Assembly (NCBI GenBank): GCA_964499285.1
Contig: CAZCLA010000003.1
Coordinates: forward strand, 62,001-126,000
DNA: 64,000 bases
Direction: 5' to 3'
From: JAGFIY01 sp964499285
GTDB lineage: Bacteria > Bacteroidota > Ignavibacteria > Ignavibacteriales > Melioribacteraceae
Under the pieces are notes generated by a model. The model saw only the letters and a program-made list of their open reading frames with translations, was not told the origin of the DNA and did not search any database. Shown here piece after piece: positions 1-9,151 of this stretch; within the stretch, counting starts at the first letter, position 1; every line of letters begins with the position of its first letter. The position numbers were made by a program, and so were the translations under genes.

Positions 1-425
1 TCCTCAGCGTGACTCGGACCTGATAAAACACCGATATTTTCCGGATTAATCTTCAATAATTCTTCTTTAATAATTCCGGAGACAGTCAGCAAAGAACCTT
101 TTTCAATTCCTTTTGCAACGCTCACAAAAGTCGTGTTCGTGAAATCTATCGTCTTTACTTTTTTGAGCAAATCGCGTATGTATTGACTTGGAGTGGCAAT
201 AACAATCAAATGCTTGTTTTCACATGCTTCGTTAAGTGAAGTTGTGATTTGAATTTCCTTAGGAATTTTTATACCGGGGAGATAAATTTTATTTTCCCGG
301 GATTTGGAAAGTGTTTTCGCGTAGCTTTTCTTATACTCCCACAGAGTGACGTTTTGACCGTTATGAAAAAGAAGTACTGCGAGAGTTGTGCCCCAACTGC
401 CCGCACCCAGAATTGAAACCCGCAT
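1..425 (-). CDS. gpsA: NAD(P)-dependent glycerol-3-phosphate dehydrogenase, partial (C-terminus outside window)
   Basis: Makes sn-glycerol 3-phosphate from dihydroxyacetone phosphate in the cytoplasm, the backbone for phospholipids. I translated the reverse strand from the ATG at 423-425. The protein opens with MRVSILGAGSWGT, the Rossmann dinucleotide-binding glycine motif of GpsA, and near the window edge carries LSGPSHAE, the conserved GpsA motif. About 141 codons are present and the rest lies before base 1. The start is 2 bases after the plsY stop codon, so the two are co-transcribed. PlsY consumes the product of this enzyme, which makes the pairing functionally sensible. Confidence 0.93.
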   Translation of the reverse strand, partial: MRVSILGAGSWGTTLAVLLFHNGQNVTLWEYKKSYAKTLSKSRENKIYLPGIKIPKEIQITTSLNEACENKHLIVIATPSQYIRDLLKKVKTIDFTNTTFVSVAKGIEKGSLLTVSGIIKEELLKINPENIGVLSGPSHAE

Positions 426-427
426 TT

Positions 428-1093
428 TTATTTTTTCTTTTTAGAAAAACTAATTTGATTTTCGTTTCCGTTCAGTAATCTAATTATGTTGGAGCGGTGA
501 GTATAAATTACCATAATTGCAAGAACTATTACAAACGGCAATATCGTATGGTAACCTTGAATATCGACCCCAAAAATATTTTCTCTTACAATCATAATAA
601 TTGGAATAGAAACTGCTGCCGAAATAGAACCTAACGAAATGTATTTTGATAGGGATACAACAATGACAAAAACTGCAAGAGCCAGAGCAATATCAAGAGT
701 AATAATCGTAATTAATACACCCAATCCGGTTGCAATTCCTTTTCCACCTTTGAAGTCCGCAAAAATCGTCCAGACGTGACCAATAACAGCAGTTATCCCG
801 GCTATAATTTGGACAAGAGTAAAATCATCAAAAGGAGTTTGGTTAGGGAATGGGAAGCTGCCCCAGTACAAACGGGAGATTAAAATCACCGCAATTGCAC
901 CTTTTAACGCATCGAGAAGTATAACAGAAATCCCAAATTTCCATCCCATAACTCGAAATACGTTTGTGCCTCCGACATTGCCGCTGCCGTGTTCTTTAAT
1001 ATTTATATTTCCGAATTTTCTAGCGATTATCATTCCAGAGGGAATGGAACCAACTAAATAAGAAAGTAATATTATCACTAATAAATTGAGCAT
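428..1093 (-). CDS. plsY: Glycerol-3-phosphate acyltransferase PlsY
   Basis: Inner-membrane enzyme that transfers an acyl group from acyl-phosphate to glycerol 3-phosphate, giving lysophosphatidic acid. The 221-residue protein has the usual PlsY size and hydrophobic multi-helix profile. Family motifs are visible: SGNVGGTNVFR at about 38-47, FKGGKGIATG at about 114-123 and HRSNI near the C-terminus. An AGGATA ribosome-binding site precedes the ATG. It follows ispD after a 65-base spacer and is followed immediately by gpsA, the enzyme that supplies its substrate. Confidence 0.96.
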   Translation of the reverse strand: MLNLLVIILLSYLVGSIPSGMIIARKFGNINIKEHGSGNVGGTNVFRVMGWKFGISVILLDALKGAIAVILISRLYWGSFPFPNQTPFDDFTLVQIIAGITAVIGHVWTIFADFKGGKGIATGLGVLITIITLDIALALAVFVIVVSLSKYISLGSISAAVSIPIIMIVRENIFGVDIQGYHTILPFVIVLAIMVIYTHRSNIIRLLNGNENQISFSKKKK

Positions 1094-1158
1094 ATTGTAT
1101 CCTAATTGATCATAAAAGTTAGAAAAAATAGTATATAATTACAATCGAATAAAAGCAG

Positions 1159-1845
1159 CTAAACTTTACCTCTGTAAACGATTGATTCAAACATTTCTAA
1201 ATCTTCGCGATCTGTCACTTTAAAATTTATTGCAGAGCCTTTAACAATTTTTACCTCTTTTCCGTTCCTTAAAACAAGCATTGCTTCATCCGTCCCGATA
1301 AATTTATCATTTTGGGCTTTCTTAAATGCCTCTATTAAAATTTTATAACGGAATACTTGAGGTGTTTGTGCATAATAAACGTTTTCTCTTTCCAAATATG
1401 CTTTAACATTATCGTCCCCATTGAAAAGACTATCTTTAGCTTTAATGGCTGTAACGGCAGTTCCATCAGTTTTTGCCGTTTCGATAGTTCTTTCCAGTAT
1501 TTCTTGAGTGAGCAATGGTCTTGCAGCATCATGTACAATAATGATATCGTCATCAACAAATTGTTTGGATGCCAATGCATTATAAACAGAATCTTGCCGA
1601 GTACTTCCACCTTCAACTATTTTACTTACTTTTGTTAGAGCGTACTTATCGGAAAGTTCATTTAATTTCTCAATCCAGTCGGGAATTGCGGCAATTATTA
1701 TCTCATCAATATTTGGAGATTTTTGAAAGACCTCCAATGTATACACAATCAGTTCTTTATTGTTCACTTGATGAAACTGTTTTGGAATTTCCAACTCAGT
1801 TCTTGTGCCTTTGCCTCCAGCCGGTATAATTGCCGCAGCACTCAT
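1159..1845 (-). CDS. ispD: 2-C-methyl-D-erythritol 4-phosphate cytidylyltransferase
   Basis: Third step of the non-mevalonate (MEP) isoprenoid pathway: joins MEP and CTP to CDP-methylerythritol. The 228-residue protein has the nucleotide-binding loop PAGGKGTR at 8-15 followed by PKQF, then VHDAARP at about 104-110, YYAQTPQVF and the C-terminal NFKVTDREDL segment. All are standard for IspD. Its start is one base after the queA stop on the same strand, suggesting translational coupling. No IspF domain is fused to it and no ispF gene is seen in the window. Confidence 0.96.
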   Translation of the reverse strand: MSAAAIIPAGGKGTRTELEIPKQFHQVNNKELIVYTLEVFQKSPNIDEIIIAAIPDWIEKLNELSDKYALTKVSKIVEGGSTRQDSVYNALASKQFVDDDIIIVHDAARPLLTQEILERTIETAKTDGTAVTAIKAKDSLFNGDDNVKAYLERENVYYAQTPQVFRYKILIEAFKKAQNDKFIGTDEAMLVLRNGKEVKIVKGSAINFKVTDREDLEMFESIVYRGKV

Positions 1846-1846
1846 A

Positions 1847-2884
1847 CTATAGAATCAGCATTGCATCGCCGTAACTCAAGAAGCGATACTTATCCTTAAG
1901 AGCTTTTTTATAAATTTTCATCAATTCATCGTATCCGGAAAAAGCAGCAGTAAGCATCATTAAAGTTGATTCAGGCTGATGAAAATTCGTAATTAATTTT
2001 TTTGCAATCTTAAATTCATATGGAGGGAAAATAAATTTATCGGTCCAACCCGAATTTGCTTTCAGAAATCCTTCCGCTGTTACCGAACTTTCAAGTGCTC
2101 TTGCAGTACTTGTTCCAACCACAAAAATATTCTTCTTTGATTTTAATGCTTCATTTACGGCATCGGCAGTTTCTTGGTGAACTTCAAAATATTCACTATC
2201 CATTCTGTGCTTTGTAAGATCTTCAACTTCAACAGGTCTAAATGTTCCTAAACCTATGTGAAGTGTAACATCAACAACCTTTATTCCTTTACGCTTAATT
2301 TTGGTTAAAAGAGCTTTTGTAAAGTGCAATCCGGCAGTTGGCGCCGCGACCGAACCATCCTGTTTTGCGAAGATAGTCTGATAATTCTCTTTATCTTTAG
2401 CTTCAACCGGACGTTTTATATACGGCGGAAGGGGAGTTTGCCCTATACTTTCAATTGCTTCATAAATGTTTCCTGAGTCTTCATTGAATCTAACTGTTCT
2501 TCCACGTGATGTTGTATTATCAATTACTTCGCACCATAGGTTGTCATTAAAATAAATTCTATTACCAATACGAACCTTTCTGGCGGGGTCGACTATTACG
2601 TCCCAGATATTTTCTTGCCTATTAAGTTCTCGCAAAACAAAAACTTCTATTTTTGCATTTGTTCTTTCCTTTTTGCCGTAAAGTCTTGCCTGCATGACTT
2701 TTGATTGGTTAACCACCAGCACATCACCTTTGGACATATAATCGATAACATTGGAAAATCTTTTATTTTCAATTTCATTAGTTGCTCGATTATAAACCAA
2801 CAACTTAGCTTTATCCCTCGGAGAAACCGGGTGTTTAGCTATGGCTGTTTTCGGCATATTATATTTAAAATCTGAAAGCTTCAT
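1847..2884 (-). CDS. queA: S-adenosylmethionine:tRNA ribosyltransferase-isomerase
   Basis: Transfers the ribosyl part of SAM to preQ1 in tRNA to form epoxyqueuosine, in queuosine modification of GUN anticodons. The 345-residue length is typical. Diagnostic segments are the N-terminal PVSPRDKAKLLV, the central HIGLGTFRPV followed by HRMDSEYFEV, GTSTARALES, and the C-terminal NFHQPESTLMMLTAAF. It lies between ppdK and ispD in a run of same-strand genes. The 66 bases separating it from ppdK show no clear terminator. Confidence 0.97.
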   Translation of the reverse strand: MKLSDFKYNMPKTAIAKHPVSPRDKAKLLVYNRATNEIENKRFSNVIDYMSKGDVLVVNQSKVMQARLYGKKERTNAKIEVFVLRELNRQENIWDVIVDPARKVRIGNRIYFNDNLWCEVIDNTTSRGRTVRFNEDSGNIYEAIESIGQTPLPPYIKRPVEAKDKENYQTIFAKQDGSVAAPTAGLHFTKALLTKIKRKGIKVVDVTLHIGLGTFRPVEVEDLTKHRMDSEYFEVHQETADAVNEALKSKKNIFVVGTSTARALESSVTAEGFLKANSGWTDKFIFPPYEFKIAKKLITNFHQPESTLMMLTAAFSGYDELMKIYKKALKDKYRFLSYGDAMLIL

Positions 2885-2950
2885 TCTAACTCCTTTTAAA
2901 TTAAAGCTTAAATTTGCGGGTCTGAGTCAAGTTAGACCCGCATCAATTTA

Positions 2951-5719
2951 TTATTTTGATTTCTTTTTTGATTTCTTGTTGTTCTTTAATTTTTTATCTC
3001 TCAAGGTGGCACGAGCTGCGGCAAGTCTCGCAATTGGAACTCGGAATGGCGAACAACTTACATAGTTCATTCCAACTGTGTGACAGAATTCTACTGAATC
3101 GGGATCTCCCCCATGCTCACCACAGATACCAACCTTAAGATTCTTACTAGTTTTTCTTCCTTTTTCGGTGCCCATTTTTACTAGAGCTCCCACGCCTTCT
3201 CGATCAAGACTCTCAAATGGATCCTTTGGAAGAATATCTTGTTCAACATATTTTGGTAGGAATTTACCTGAGTCATCTCGAGATAATCCGAATGTTGTCT
3301 GCGTTAAATCGTTTGTTCCAAAGCTGAAGAATTCTGCCACTTCTGCAATTTGATCTGCAGTAACTGCAGCGCGCGGAAGTTCTATCATTGTTCCAACTAG
3401 ATAGTTCACTTTTTTCCCGGATTTTTGGAAGACTTCCTTAGCAACTCTTCTCACAATTTCTTCCTGAAGTTTAAGTTCGTTGACATGACCGACTAGAGGA
3501 ATCATTATTTCAGGTTTTACTTTTATTCCTTTTTTAGAAACGTTAACAGCTGCTTCAAAAATTGCTTGAGCTTGCATTTCTGTTATTTCCGGATAACTGA
3601 TGCCCAAACGGCATCCTCTAAATCCTAGCATTGGATTGAATTCATGAAGAGATTCAATTTTTTCCTTTACCTTTTTAGGAGAAATCCCCAATGCATCTGC
3701 GGTTTCTTTAACTTCCTTTTCTTCATGTGGGAGAAATTCGTGAAGCGGAGGATCAAGAGTTCTTATTGTTACCGGGCGACCTCCCATGACTTCAAAAATT
3801 CCCTCGAAATCATGTCTTTGATAGGGAAGAAGTTTGCTGATTGCTTTTTTTCTTCCTTCTTCACTATCTGAAAGAATCATCTCTCTAACATGAAGAATTC
3901 TGTTTTCGCCGAAGAACATATGCTCGGTTCGGCAAAGACCTATTCCTTCTGCACCAAAAGCGATTGCGTTTGCTGATTGATCTGGTTGATCCGCGTTAGT
4001 TCGAACATTCATTGTGCGAGTTTGATCTGCCCATTTCATCAAATCGGCATAAGTTTTATAAACTTCAGAATCATTTGCTTTCATTTCTTTTGTGATAAGA
4101 ACTTGAATAACTTCTGAAGGTTTGGTGGTAAGTTCGCCTTTAATAACTTCTCCGGTCGTTCCATCTATTGAAATATAATCGCCTTCTTTAATTAGATGAT
4201 CTGTTCCTTCTACTTTCATCTCTCCGGCTTTATAATTTATGTTAAGAGTTCCACAGCCTGCTACACAGACTTTTCCCATCTGGCGTGCAACAAGTGCAGC
4301 ATGAGAAGTCATACCACCACGAGCTGTCAGGATACCATCCGAAGCGTTCATTCCCTTTATATCTTCAGGAGAAGTTTCAATTCTGACAAGAATTACCTTA
4401 TCGCCTTTTTCAGCCATAACTTCTGCATCGTGAGCGGAGAAAGCGACCTTACCCGAAGCTGCTCCCGGACCTGCGTTTAATCCTTTTGCGAGTAGTTTTC
4501 CTCCATCAATTGCTGTTTGTTTTTCTTTTAGATCAAAAATCGGTCTCAGTAATTGATTCAATTGATTTGGTTCGATTCTCATCAAAGCGTCTTCTTTGCT
4601 GATTAATTTTTGCCTTACCATATCTACAGCGATCTTAATCGCAGCAAATCCAGTCCTTTTACCAACTCGGCATTGAAGCATCCAAAGTTTGCCTTGCTGA
4701 ATCGTAAACTCGATATCCATCATTTCTTTATAATGTTTTTCTAGTTTTAATCGAATATCATCGAGTTGTTTGTAAATTTTTGGATCTTCTTTCTTAAGAT
4801 TTGCAATAGGTTCTGGAGTTCTTACACCGGCTACAACATCTTCACCTTGAGCGTTGAATAAATATTCACCATAGAACATATTTTCGCCGGAAGCTGGATC
4901 ACGTGTGAAAGCCACACCTGTTCCAGAGTCTTCACCCATATTTCCAAACACCATCGATTGAACATTTACCGCTGTTCCCCAGGCTGCAGGTATGTTGTTA
5001 AGTTTTCTGTAAACAATAGCGCGTTCGTTCTGCCATGAAGCAAATACTGCTCCGATCGCTCCCCAAAGCTGCTCCATTGGATCAGTAGGAAAATCAATAC
5101 CTCTATTTTTCTTAATAGCTGCTTTATATTCTTCAACAAGCTCTTTTAATTGATCTGTCGTAAGCTCGTTGTCTTTTTCTACGCCTGCTTTTTTCTTTTT
5201 CTTTTCCAAAATAATTTCAAATGGATCGTGATCATGTTTATCTTCAGGACGTAATCCTAAAACGACATCGCCATACATCTGAACAAAACGTCTGTAAGAA
5301 TCATAAGCGAAACGCGGGTTGTTAGTTTTTGCTGCAAGCGCTTCAACCGTATGATCGTTAAGTCCAAGATTTAGAATTGTATCCATCATTCCGGGCATTG
5401 AAGCTCTTGCTCCCGAACGAACCGAAACTAATAATGGGTTCTTCAGATCACCGAATTTTGCACCCATTTCTTTTTCAACTTTTTGAAGGGATTTGAGAAC
5501 TTGTGATTTTAATTCTTTTGGATATTTCTTTTTGTGATCATAAAAGTATGTACATACTTCTGTCGTAATGGTAAAACCAGCCGGTACGGGTAGCCCGATA
5601 TTTACCATTTCCGCAAGATTTGCTCCTTTTCCGCCGAGCAAGTTTTTCATTTCTGCTTTGCCTTCTGCTTTCTTCCCGCCGAAGAAATAAACATATTTGG
5701 GAGTTTTGCGTTTAGCCAT
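2951..5719 (-). CDS. ppdK: Pyruvate, phosphate dikinase
   Basis: Interconverts pyruvate, ATP and phosphate with PEP, AMP and PPi, and can serve glycolysis or gluconeogenesis. The 922-residue protein has the ATP-grasp domain first (LLGGKGANLAEM at about 27-38, SGARASMPGMMDT at about 102-114). The swivelling phosphohistidine domain follows with GGMTSHAALVAR, where H473 is the expected catalytic histidine and T471 the position regulated by PPDK regulatory proteins in other organisms. The C-terminal TIM barrel ends in GICGEHGGDP. The lysine-rich tail is unusual. A strong GGAGGTTA ribosome-binding site sits just before the ATG. PPi made here could feed the membrane pyrophosphatase at 44857-46914, which is an inference. 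Confidence 0.97.
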   Translation of the reverse strand: MAKRKTPKYVYFFGGKKAEGKAEMKNLLGGKGANLAEMVNIGLPVPAGFTITTEVCTYFYDHKKKYPKELKSQVLKSLQKVEKEMGAKFGDLKNPLLVSVRSGARASMPGMMDTILNLGLNDHTVEALAAKTNNPRFAYDSYRRFVQMYGDVVLGLRPEDKHDHDPFEIILEKKKKKAGVEKDNELTTDQLKELVEEYKAAIKKNRGIDFPTDPMEQLWGAIGAVFASWQNERAIVYRKLNNIPAAWGTAVNVQSMVFGNMGEDSGTGVAFTRDPASGENMFYGEYLFNAQGEDVVAGVRTPEPIANLKKEDPKIYKQLDDIRLKLEKHYKEMMDIEFTIQQGKLWMLQCRVGKRTGFAAIKIAVDMVRQKLISKEDALMRIEPNQLNQLLRPIFDLKEKQTAIDGGKLLAKGLNAGPGAASGKVAFSAHDAEVMAEKGDKVILVRIETSPEDIKGMNASDGILTARGGMTSHAALVARQMGKVCVAGCGTLNINYKAGEMKVEGTDHLIKEGDYISIDGTTGEVIKGELTTKPSEVIQVLITKEMKANDSEVYKTYADLMKWADQTRTMNVRTNADQPDQSANAIAFGAEGIGLCRTEHMFFGENRILHVREMILSDSEEGRKKAISKLLPYQRHDFEGIFEVMGGRPVTIRTLDPPLHEFLPHEEKEVKETADALGISPKKVKEKIESLHEFNPMLGFRGCRLGISYPEITEMQAQAIFEAAVNVSKKGIKVKPEIMIPLVGHVNELKLQEEIVRRVAKEVFQKSGKKVNYLVGTMIELPRAAVTADQIAEVAEFFSFGTNDLTQTTFGLSRDDSGKFLPKYVEQDILPKDPFESLDREGVGALVKMGTEKGRKTSKNLKVGICGEHGGDPDSVEFCHTVGMNYVSCSPFRVPIARLAAARATLRDKKLKNNKKSKKKSK

Positions 5720-5748
5720 TTAAGTAACCTCCGTTTTGGTATTAATAA

Positions 5749-6801
5749 TTAATTATTCTTTATTTTCTTGTTTATTAGTTGTAAAAATTCATCATTGTTT
5801 TCAATCACCAGATCAATTTTTGCGTAGTAAATGTCTATATCATCAAGTTCCACCGAATAATTTGCAAGTTTAACTGCATCTTTCTGTGTCGTAAGAACCG
5901 AATAAGCATTTGTGTCATAAAATTTTTTTCTAATTTTTTGTATTTCGTGCATAGCATATTCTTTATGATCAGGGAAGAGCAATTTATTAGTGAAATCGAT
6001 TCCGTTTTGTTCAAGAAGCTGAAGAAACGAAAAGGGTCTCGCAATTCCGCAAACAACCAAACTTTTTTGTCCTTTAAACTCTTTTAAAGAATAGACATTA
6101 CCAGTTTTCACGTCATGAATGCCGGTGCATTCATATTTTCCTCTAAACAAGGATAGGTTGTTAAGATAAGCCTCGTATTTCGGCGGAATTAATTCCTTGT
6201 TAGAGAACTTACTGTTAATGATAACAGCATCTGCACGATTTAATGCAGAGAAGGATTCTCGCAGCACTCCGGAGGGAAGCAACAATTTATCCAGAGATTT
6301 TTCTTTAAGAAGAAATCTTTGATCAATCATAACAATATCAAGATCTCTATTAATCCATCTATGCTGAAATGCGTCATCCAGAACAATATATTCAACCTTT
6401 GTATCGGCAATTAGTCTTTTTGCTCCTTCAACGCGGCGTTCTGCAACTGCAGCAGGAACTTGAAGTTCTTTTGCAGTGAGATAAATTTCGTCGCCGCATT
6501 CTTGAACAGAACATTTTAGTTCACTCCCGTCTGATACTAGCAAGTAACCTCGAGTATCTCTCTGATATCCTCTGCTGAGAATTCCAACTTTTTTTCCCAT
6601 ATGTTTAAGCAAACCGGCTATATAAAGAACTGCTGGTGTCTTGCCCGAGCCTCCGACCGAAATGTTTCCAACAGAGATCACTACTGCATTAACTTCCTTT
6701 GATTTAAACCAATTTATATCAAATAACAAATTTCTCAAATAAACTATGAGGCAGTAAATCAGAACTAATGGAAGCGAAATTATTTTAAGCAGCGTCAGCA
6801 A
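5749..6801 (-). CDS. lpxK: Tetraacyldisaccharide 4'-kinase
   Basis: Phosphorylates the 4' position of the lipid A disaccharide at the inner membrane. The 350-residue protein has an N-terminal membrane helix at about 5-25, then SVGNISVGGSGKTP, the LpxK P-loop, at about 43-56. Further on are LSRGYQRDTRGY, DDAFQHRWINRDLD and the C-terminal FPDHKEYAMHEI segment, all typical of the family. It overlaps the upstream DUF374 acyltransferase gene by 17 bases. lpxB, two genes upstream, makes its substrate. Confidence 0.96.
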   Translation of the reverse strand: MLTLLKIISLPLVLIYCLIVYLRNLLFDINWFKSKEVNAVVISVGNISVGGSGKTPAVLYIAGLLKHMGKKVGILSRGYQRDTRGYLLVSDGSELKCSVQECGDEIYLTAKELQVPAAVAERRVEGAKRLIADTKVEYIVLDDAFQHRWINRDLDIVMIDQRFLLKEKSLDKLLLPSGVLRESFSALNRADAVIINSKFSNKELIPPKYEAYLNNLSLFRGKYECTGIHDVKTGNVYSLKEFKGQKSLVVCGIARPFSFLQLLEQNGIDFTNKLLFPDHKEYAMHEIQKIRKKFYDTNAYSVLTTQKDAVKLANYSVELDDIDIYYAKIDLVIENNDEFLQLINKKIKNN

Positions 6802-7438
6802 TTTTTTCAGCCCTATAATTTATTTTATTTAATATCTTTTCGACGTCAATAATTATTTGTGAAGTTTGATCATAAGTTAATTCTTTATTTATATGAATCG
6901 GGTCTTCAACTATAACTACGACTTTACTAAACGGGAACGGTATTTCCATTCTATCCCAGCTATTGAGCTTAATCTTTCTTGAATATCCGATACCCAGCAG
7001 AACAAGAGGAACCGAAGTTTTTTTTGCTGCGATTACACAGCCGGCTTTCATTTTTAGCGGGGGACCAGTCGGACCATCCGGTGTAATACAAAGTGTATAG
7101 CCTTTTTCTATCAAGTTGATCATTTCGCCTAATGCCTCTTTGCCACCCTTGTGGCTGGATCCTCGCGTAATTTTATAATCCCAATTTCTCAATATTCTCG
7201 TTAGAAGCTCACCATCATTACTTTTGCTGACTAACGCCGCTGATTTATTGCTTCTGTTAATGTACCAGCCGGCAAACATTTTAGAATGCCAAAAAGCTAC
7301 AACCGGATTGCTTCCTTCTTCATATATTTTTTTTACTTTTAATATCTCGCCTTTTTCGATCCGTAATGTTTTCAAATAAATGCTCAAAATTATCGGAAGA
7401 AAGACCAAACCTATTTTTTGTAAAATACTTTGTTTCAT
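6785..7438 (-). CDS. DUF374 lysophospholipid acyltransferase-like protein
   Basis: 217-residue protein of the DUF374 family, related to glycerolipid and lipid A acyltransferases. An N-terminal hydrophobic helix is followed by VVAFWHSKMFAGW at about residues 47-59 (a degenerate acyltransferase histidine motif), RGSSHKGGKEAL, and TPDGPTGPP, the family hallmark. Position between lpxB and lpxK suggests a role in lipid A or phospholipid acylation. No conventional LpxL/LpxM gene is seen in the window, so it could be the late acyltransferase, but that is inference. It starts 5 bases after the lpxB stop and overlaps lpxK. Confidence 0.85.
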   Translation of the reverse strand: MKQSILQKIGLVFLPIILSIYLKTLRIEKGEILKVKKIYEEGSNPVVAFWHSKMFAGWYINRSNKSAALVSKSNDGELLTRILRNWDYKITRGSSHKGGKEALGEMINLIEKGYTLCITPDGPTGPPLKMKAGCVIAAKKTSVPLVLLGIGYSRKIKLNSWDRMEIPFPFSKVVVIVEDPIHINKELTYDQTSQIIIDVEKILNKINYRAEKIADAA

Positions 7439-7443
7439 CTATG

Positions 7444-8562
7444 CTAATATAAAATCAATTCTGCAGCGCGCCTCGAAGCGCCGGAATCTCCAAGTTTTTT
7501 TGCAGCAATCGCCAGTTCATTTTTCATAGTGTTCAATCTTTGATTGTCAGAAAGAATTTCCCTCGACTTTACATAAATGTTATTTACGTTTAGATCATTT
7601 TGTATTAGTTCCGGGACAATTTCTTTACCTGCAATAATGTTGATCATTGCAATGTTATTTACTTTTATCAATGCTTTCCCGATTGAATAAGTAATTTTCC
7701 CAGTCGAATAAACTACAATCATAGGAAGTCCTAATAATCCCGCTTCAATTGTCGAGGTCCCAGATTTTATTATTCCAAACTTAGCTTGACGGATTAAATC
7801 ATAATTGTTCTCATTAATAATTTTATATGAGACCGACAAGTTTAATTCATCGAACAGAGCCGCGTCTAAAAATGGGGGAATTAAAACAATGATCTGCATA
7901 TTAAATTTATATGCAACTTTTTCAGCAGCTTTAATCATCAGTAAAAAATGCGATTTGATTTCCTGCTTTCTGCTGCCTGGCATAAGAAGAAGAATTTCTT
8001 TTTCGGGAATCAATCCAAATTTGTTTATTAATTCTTCTCGGTTCATAAAATGATAATTTCCCACGCGTTCAACTAACGGATGTCCGACATACTCAACATC
8101 GATTCCCTCGTTTTTATAAAATTCTTTTTCAAAAGGAAACACAACTATCATTTTCGATATCAGTTTTTTTATTTTTTTTATGCGACCCTTTCCCCAAGCC
8201 CATAATTGCGGTGAAATATAGTAATAGATTTCCTTTTTCAGTTTGTATAATTTTTTTGCAAAGTTAAGGTTGAAGCCTGGATAATCTATTAAAACAATTC
8301 GTTCAATATTTTCATCAGAAATTTTTTTGAGTAATTGTTTCTGAACTTTTTTAATAAACGGAATATGTTTTACAACTTCGAAAAAACCCAGAAACGACAT
8401 ATCTTTTATATGATAATCTATATTCATTCCGGCACTGATCATATTGTCGCCTCCTATGCCGAAAAATTTTAATTCCGGTTCAATCGCTTTCATATTTTCA
8501 ATTAACGAAGCTCCGTGCAAATCTCCCGACGCTTCACCGGCAATGATCATAATTTTTTTCAT
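7444..8562 (-). CDS. lpxB: Lipid-A-disaccharide synthase
   Basis: Condenses UDP-diacylglucosamine with lipid X to form the lipid A disaccharide at the cytoplasmic face of the inner membrane. The 372-residue protein has the start AGEASGDLHGA, then LIDYPGFNLNFAKKL, YYISPQLWAWGKGR, FPFEKEFYKN followed by YVGHPLVE, LLMPGSRKQEI and IIKSGTSTIEAGLLGLPMIV. These are the full set of GT19 landmarks. The ATG overlaps the stop of the upstream methyltransferase-like gene by 4 bases. With lpxK here and lpxA at the other end of the window, it shows that the cell makes lipid A. Confidence 0.97.
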   Translation of the reverse strand: MKKIMIIAGEASGDLHGASLIENMKAIEPELKFFGIGGDNMISAGMNIDYHIKDMSFLGFFEVVKHIPFIKKVQKQLLKKISDENIERIVLIDYPGFNLNFAKKLYKLKKEIYYYISPQLWAWGKGRIKKIKKLISKMIVVFPFEKEFYKNEGIDVEYVGHPLVERVGNYHFMNREELINKFGLIPEKEILLLMPGSRKQEIKSHFLLMIKAAEKVAYKFNMQIIVLIPPFLDAALFDELNLSVSYKIINENNYDLIRQAKFGIIKSGTSTIEAGLLGLPMIVVYSTGKITYSIGKALIKVNNIAMINIIAGKEIVPELIQNDLNVNNIYVKSREILSDNQRLNTMKNELAIAAKKLGDSGASRRAAELILY

Positions 8563-9149
8563 AAACCGATGCTGAAAATTTTAAGACAAATCAAAATCAA
8601 TGTAACAATTCCAAATGCTTGAAGTGTTCTTCTCTCGCTGCGGAGTCCTGCTTTTATATTCAAAGGCGGCTGTTGAATACTTTTATTTTTATAAGGAGAT
8701 AATTTTGGGAATAGACGCGGAACATTCTTTTTATAGTCGGAATATTCTTCCCCGAAAGTTTTCTGAAGATATTGTTCTTCTTCGTTTATTATGAAGTGAT
8801 ATTGAATAAAGAAGAAAATAAGCGCAATGATTTGGAGATAGGGGAACAATGCCATCGACATAACTCCAATTCCCAAATACATCAGTATGTTGCCAAAATA
8901 TAGCGGATTCCGTAAATAAGAAAAAGCACCGCTTACTATTAGATAAGTGCCGCCAACGCTGCCGGTTGTTCTAGTCTCGCTTCCGGCGTAGCAAACACCC
9001 CAAAGTCTGAATGATTCTCCGATTATTGCAATAACCAATCCAATAACTATGCTTATCCAATCCGCTTCCTGAAACACCAGCATAATTATAAGAAAAGGAA
9101 TAGGAGTGTAACTTCTATACTTAAAAAATAAATTTGAAATTTTGCTCAT
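8559..9149 (-). CDS. Isoprenylcysteine/phospholipid methyltransferase-like membrane protein
   Basis: 196-residue membrane protein with four or five hydrophobic segments. The core YLRNPLYFGNILMYLG (about 78-93) followed by EEEQYLQKTFGEEYSDYKK (about 141-159) is the SAM-binding signature shared by ICMT and phospholipid N-methyltransferases. The substrate cannot be read from sequence. The gene is coupled to lpxB by a 4-base overlap and follows the MtnX-like gene after 2 bases, so a lipid or envelope substrate is plausible. Bacteria lack the prenylated CaaX proteins of eukaryotic ICMT, so the family name should not be taken as function. Confidence 0.8.
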   Translation of the reverse strand: MSKISNLFFKYRSYTPIPFLIIMLVFQEADWISIVIGLVIAIIGESFRLWGVCYAGSETRTTGSVGGTYLIVSGAFSYLRNPLYFGNILMYLGIGVMSMALFPYLQIIALIFFFIQYHFIINEEEQYLQKTFGEEYSDYKKNVPRLFPKLSPYKNKSIQQPPLNIKAGLRSERRTLQAFGIVTLILICLKIFSIGL

Positions 9150-9151
9150 TT

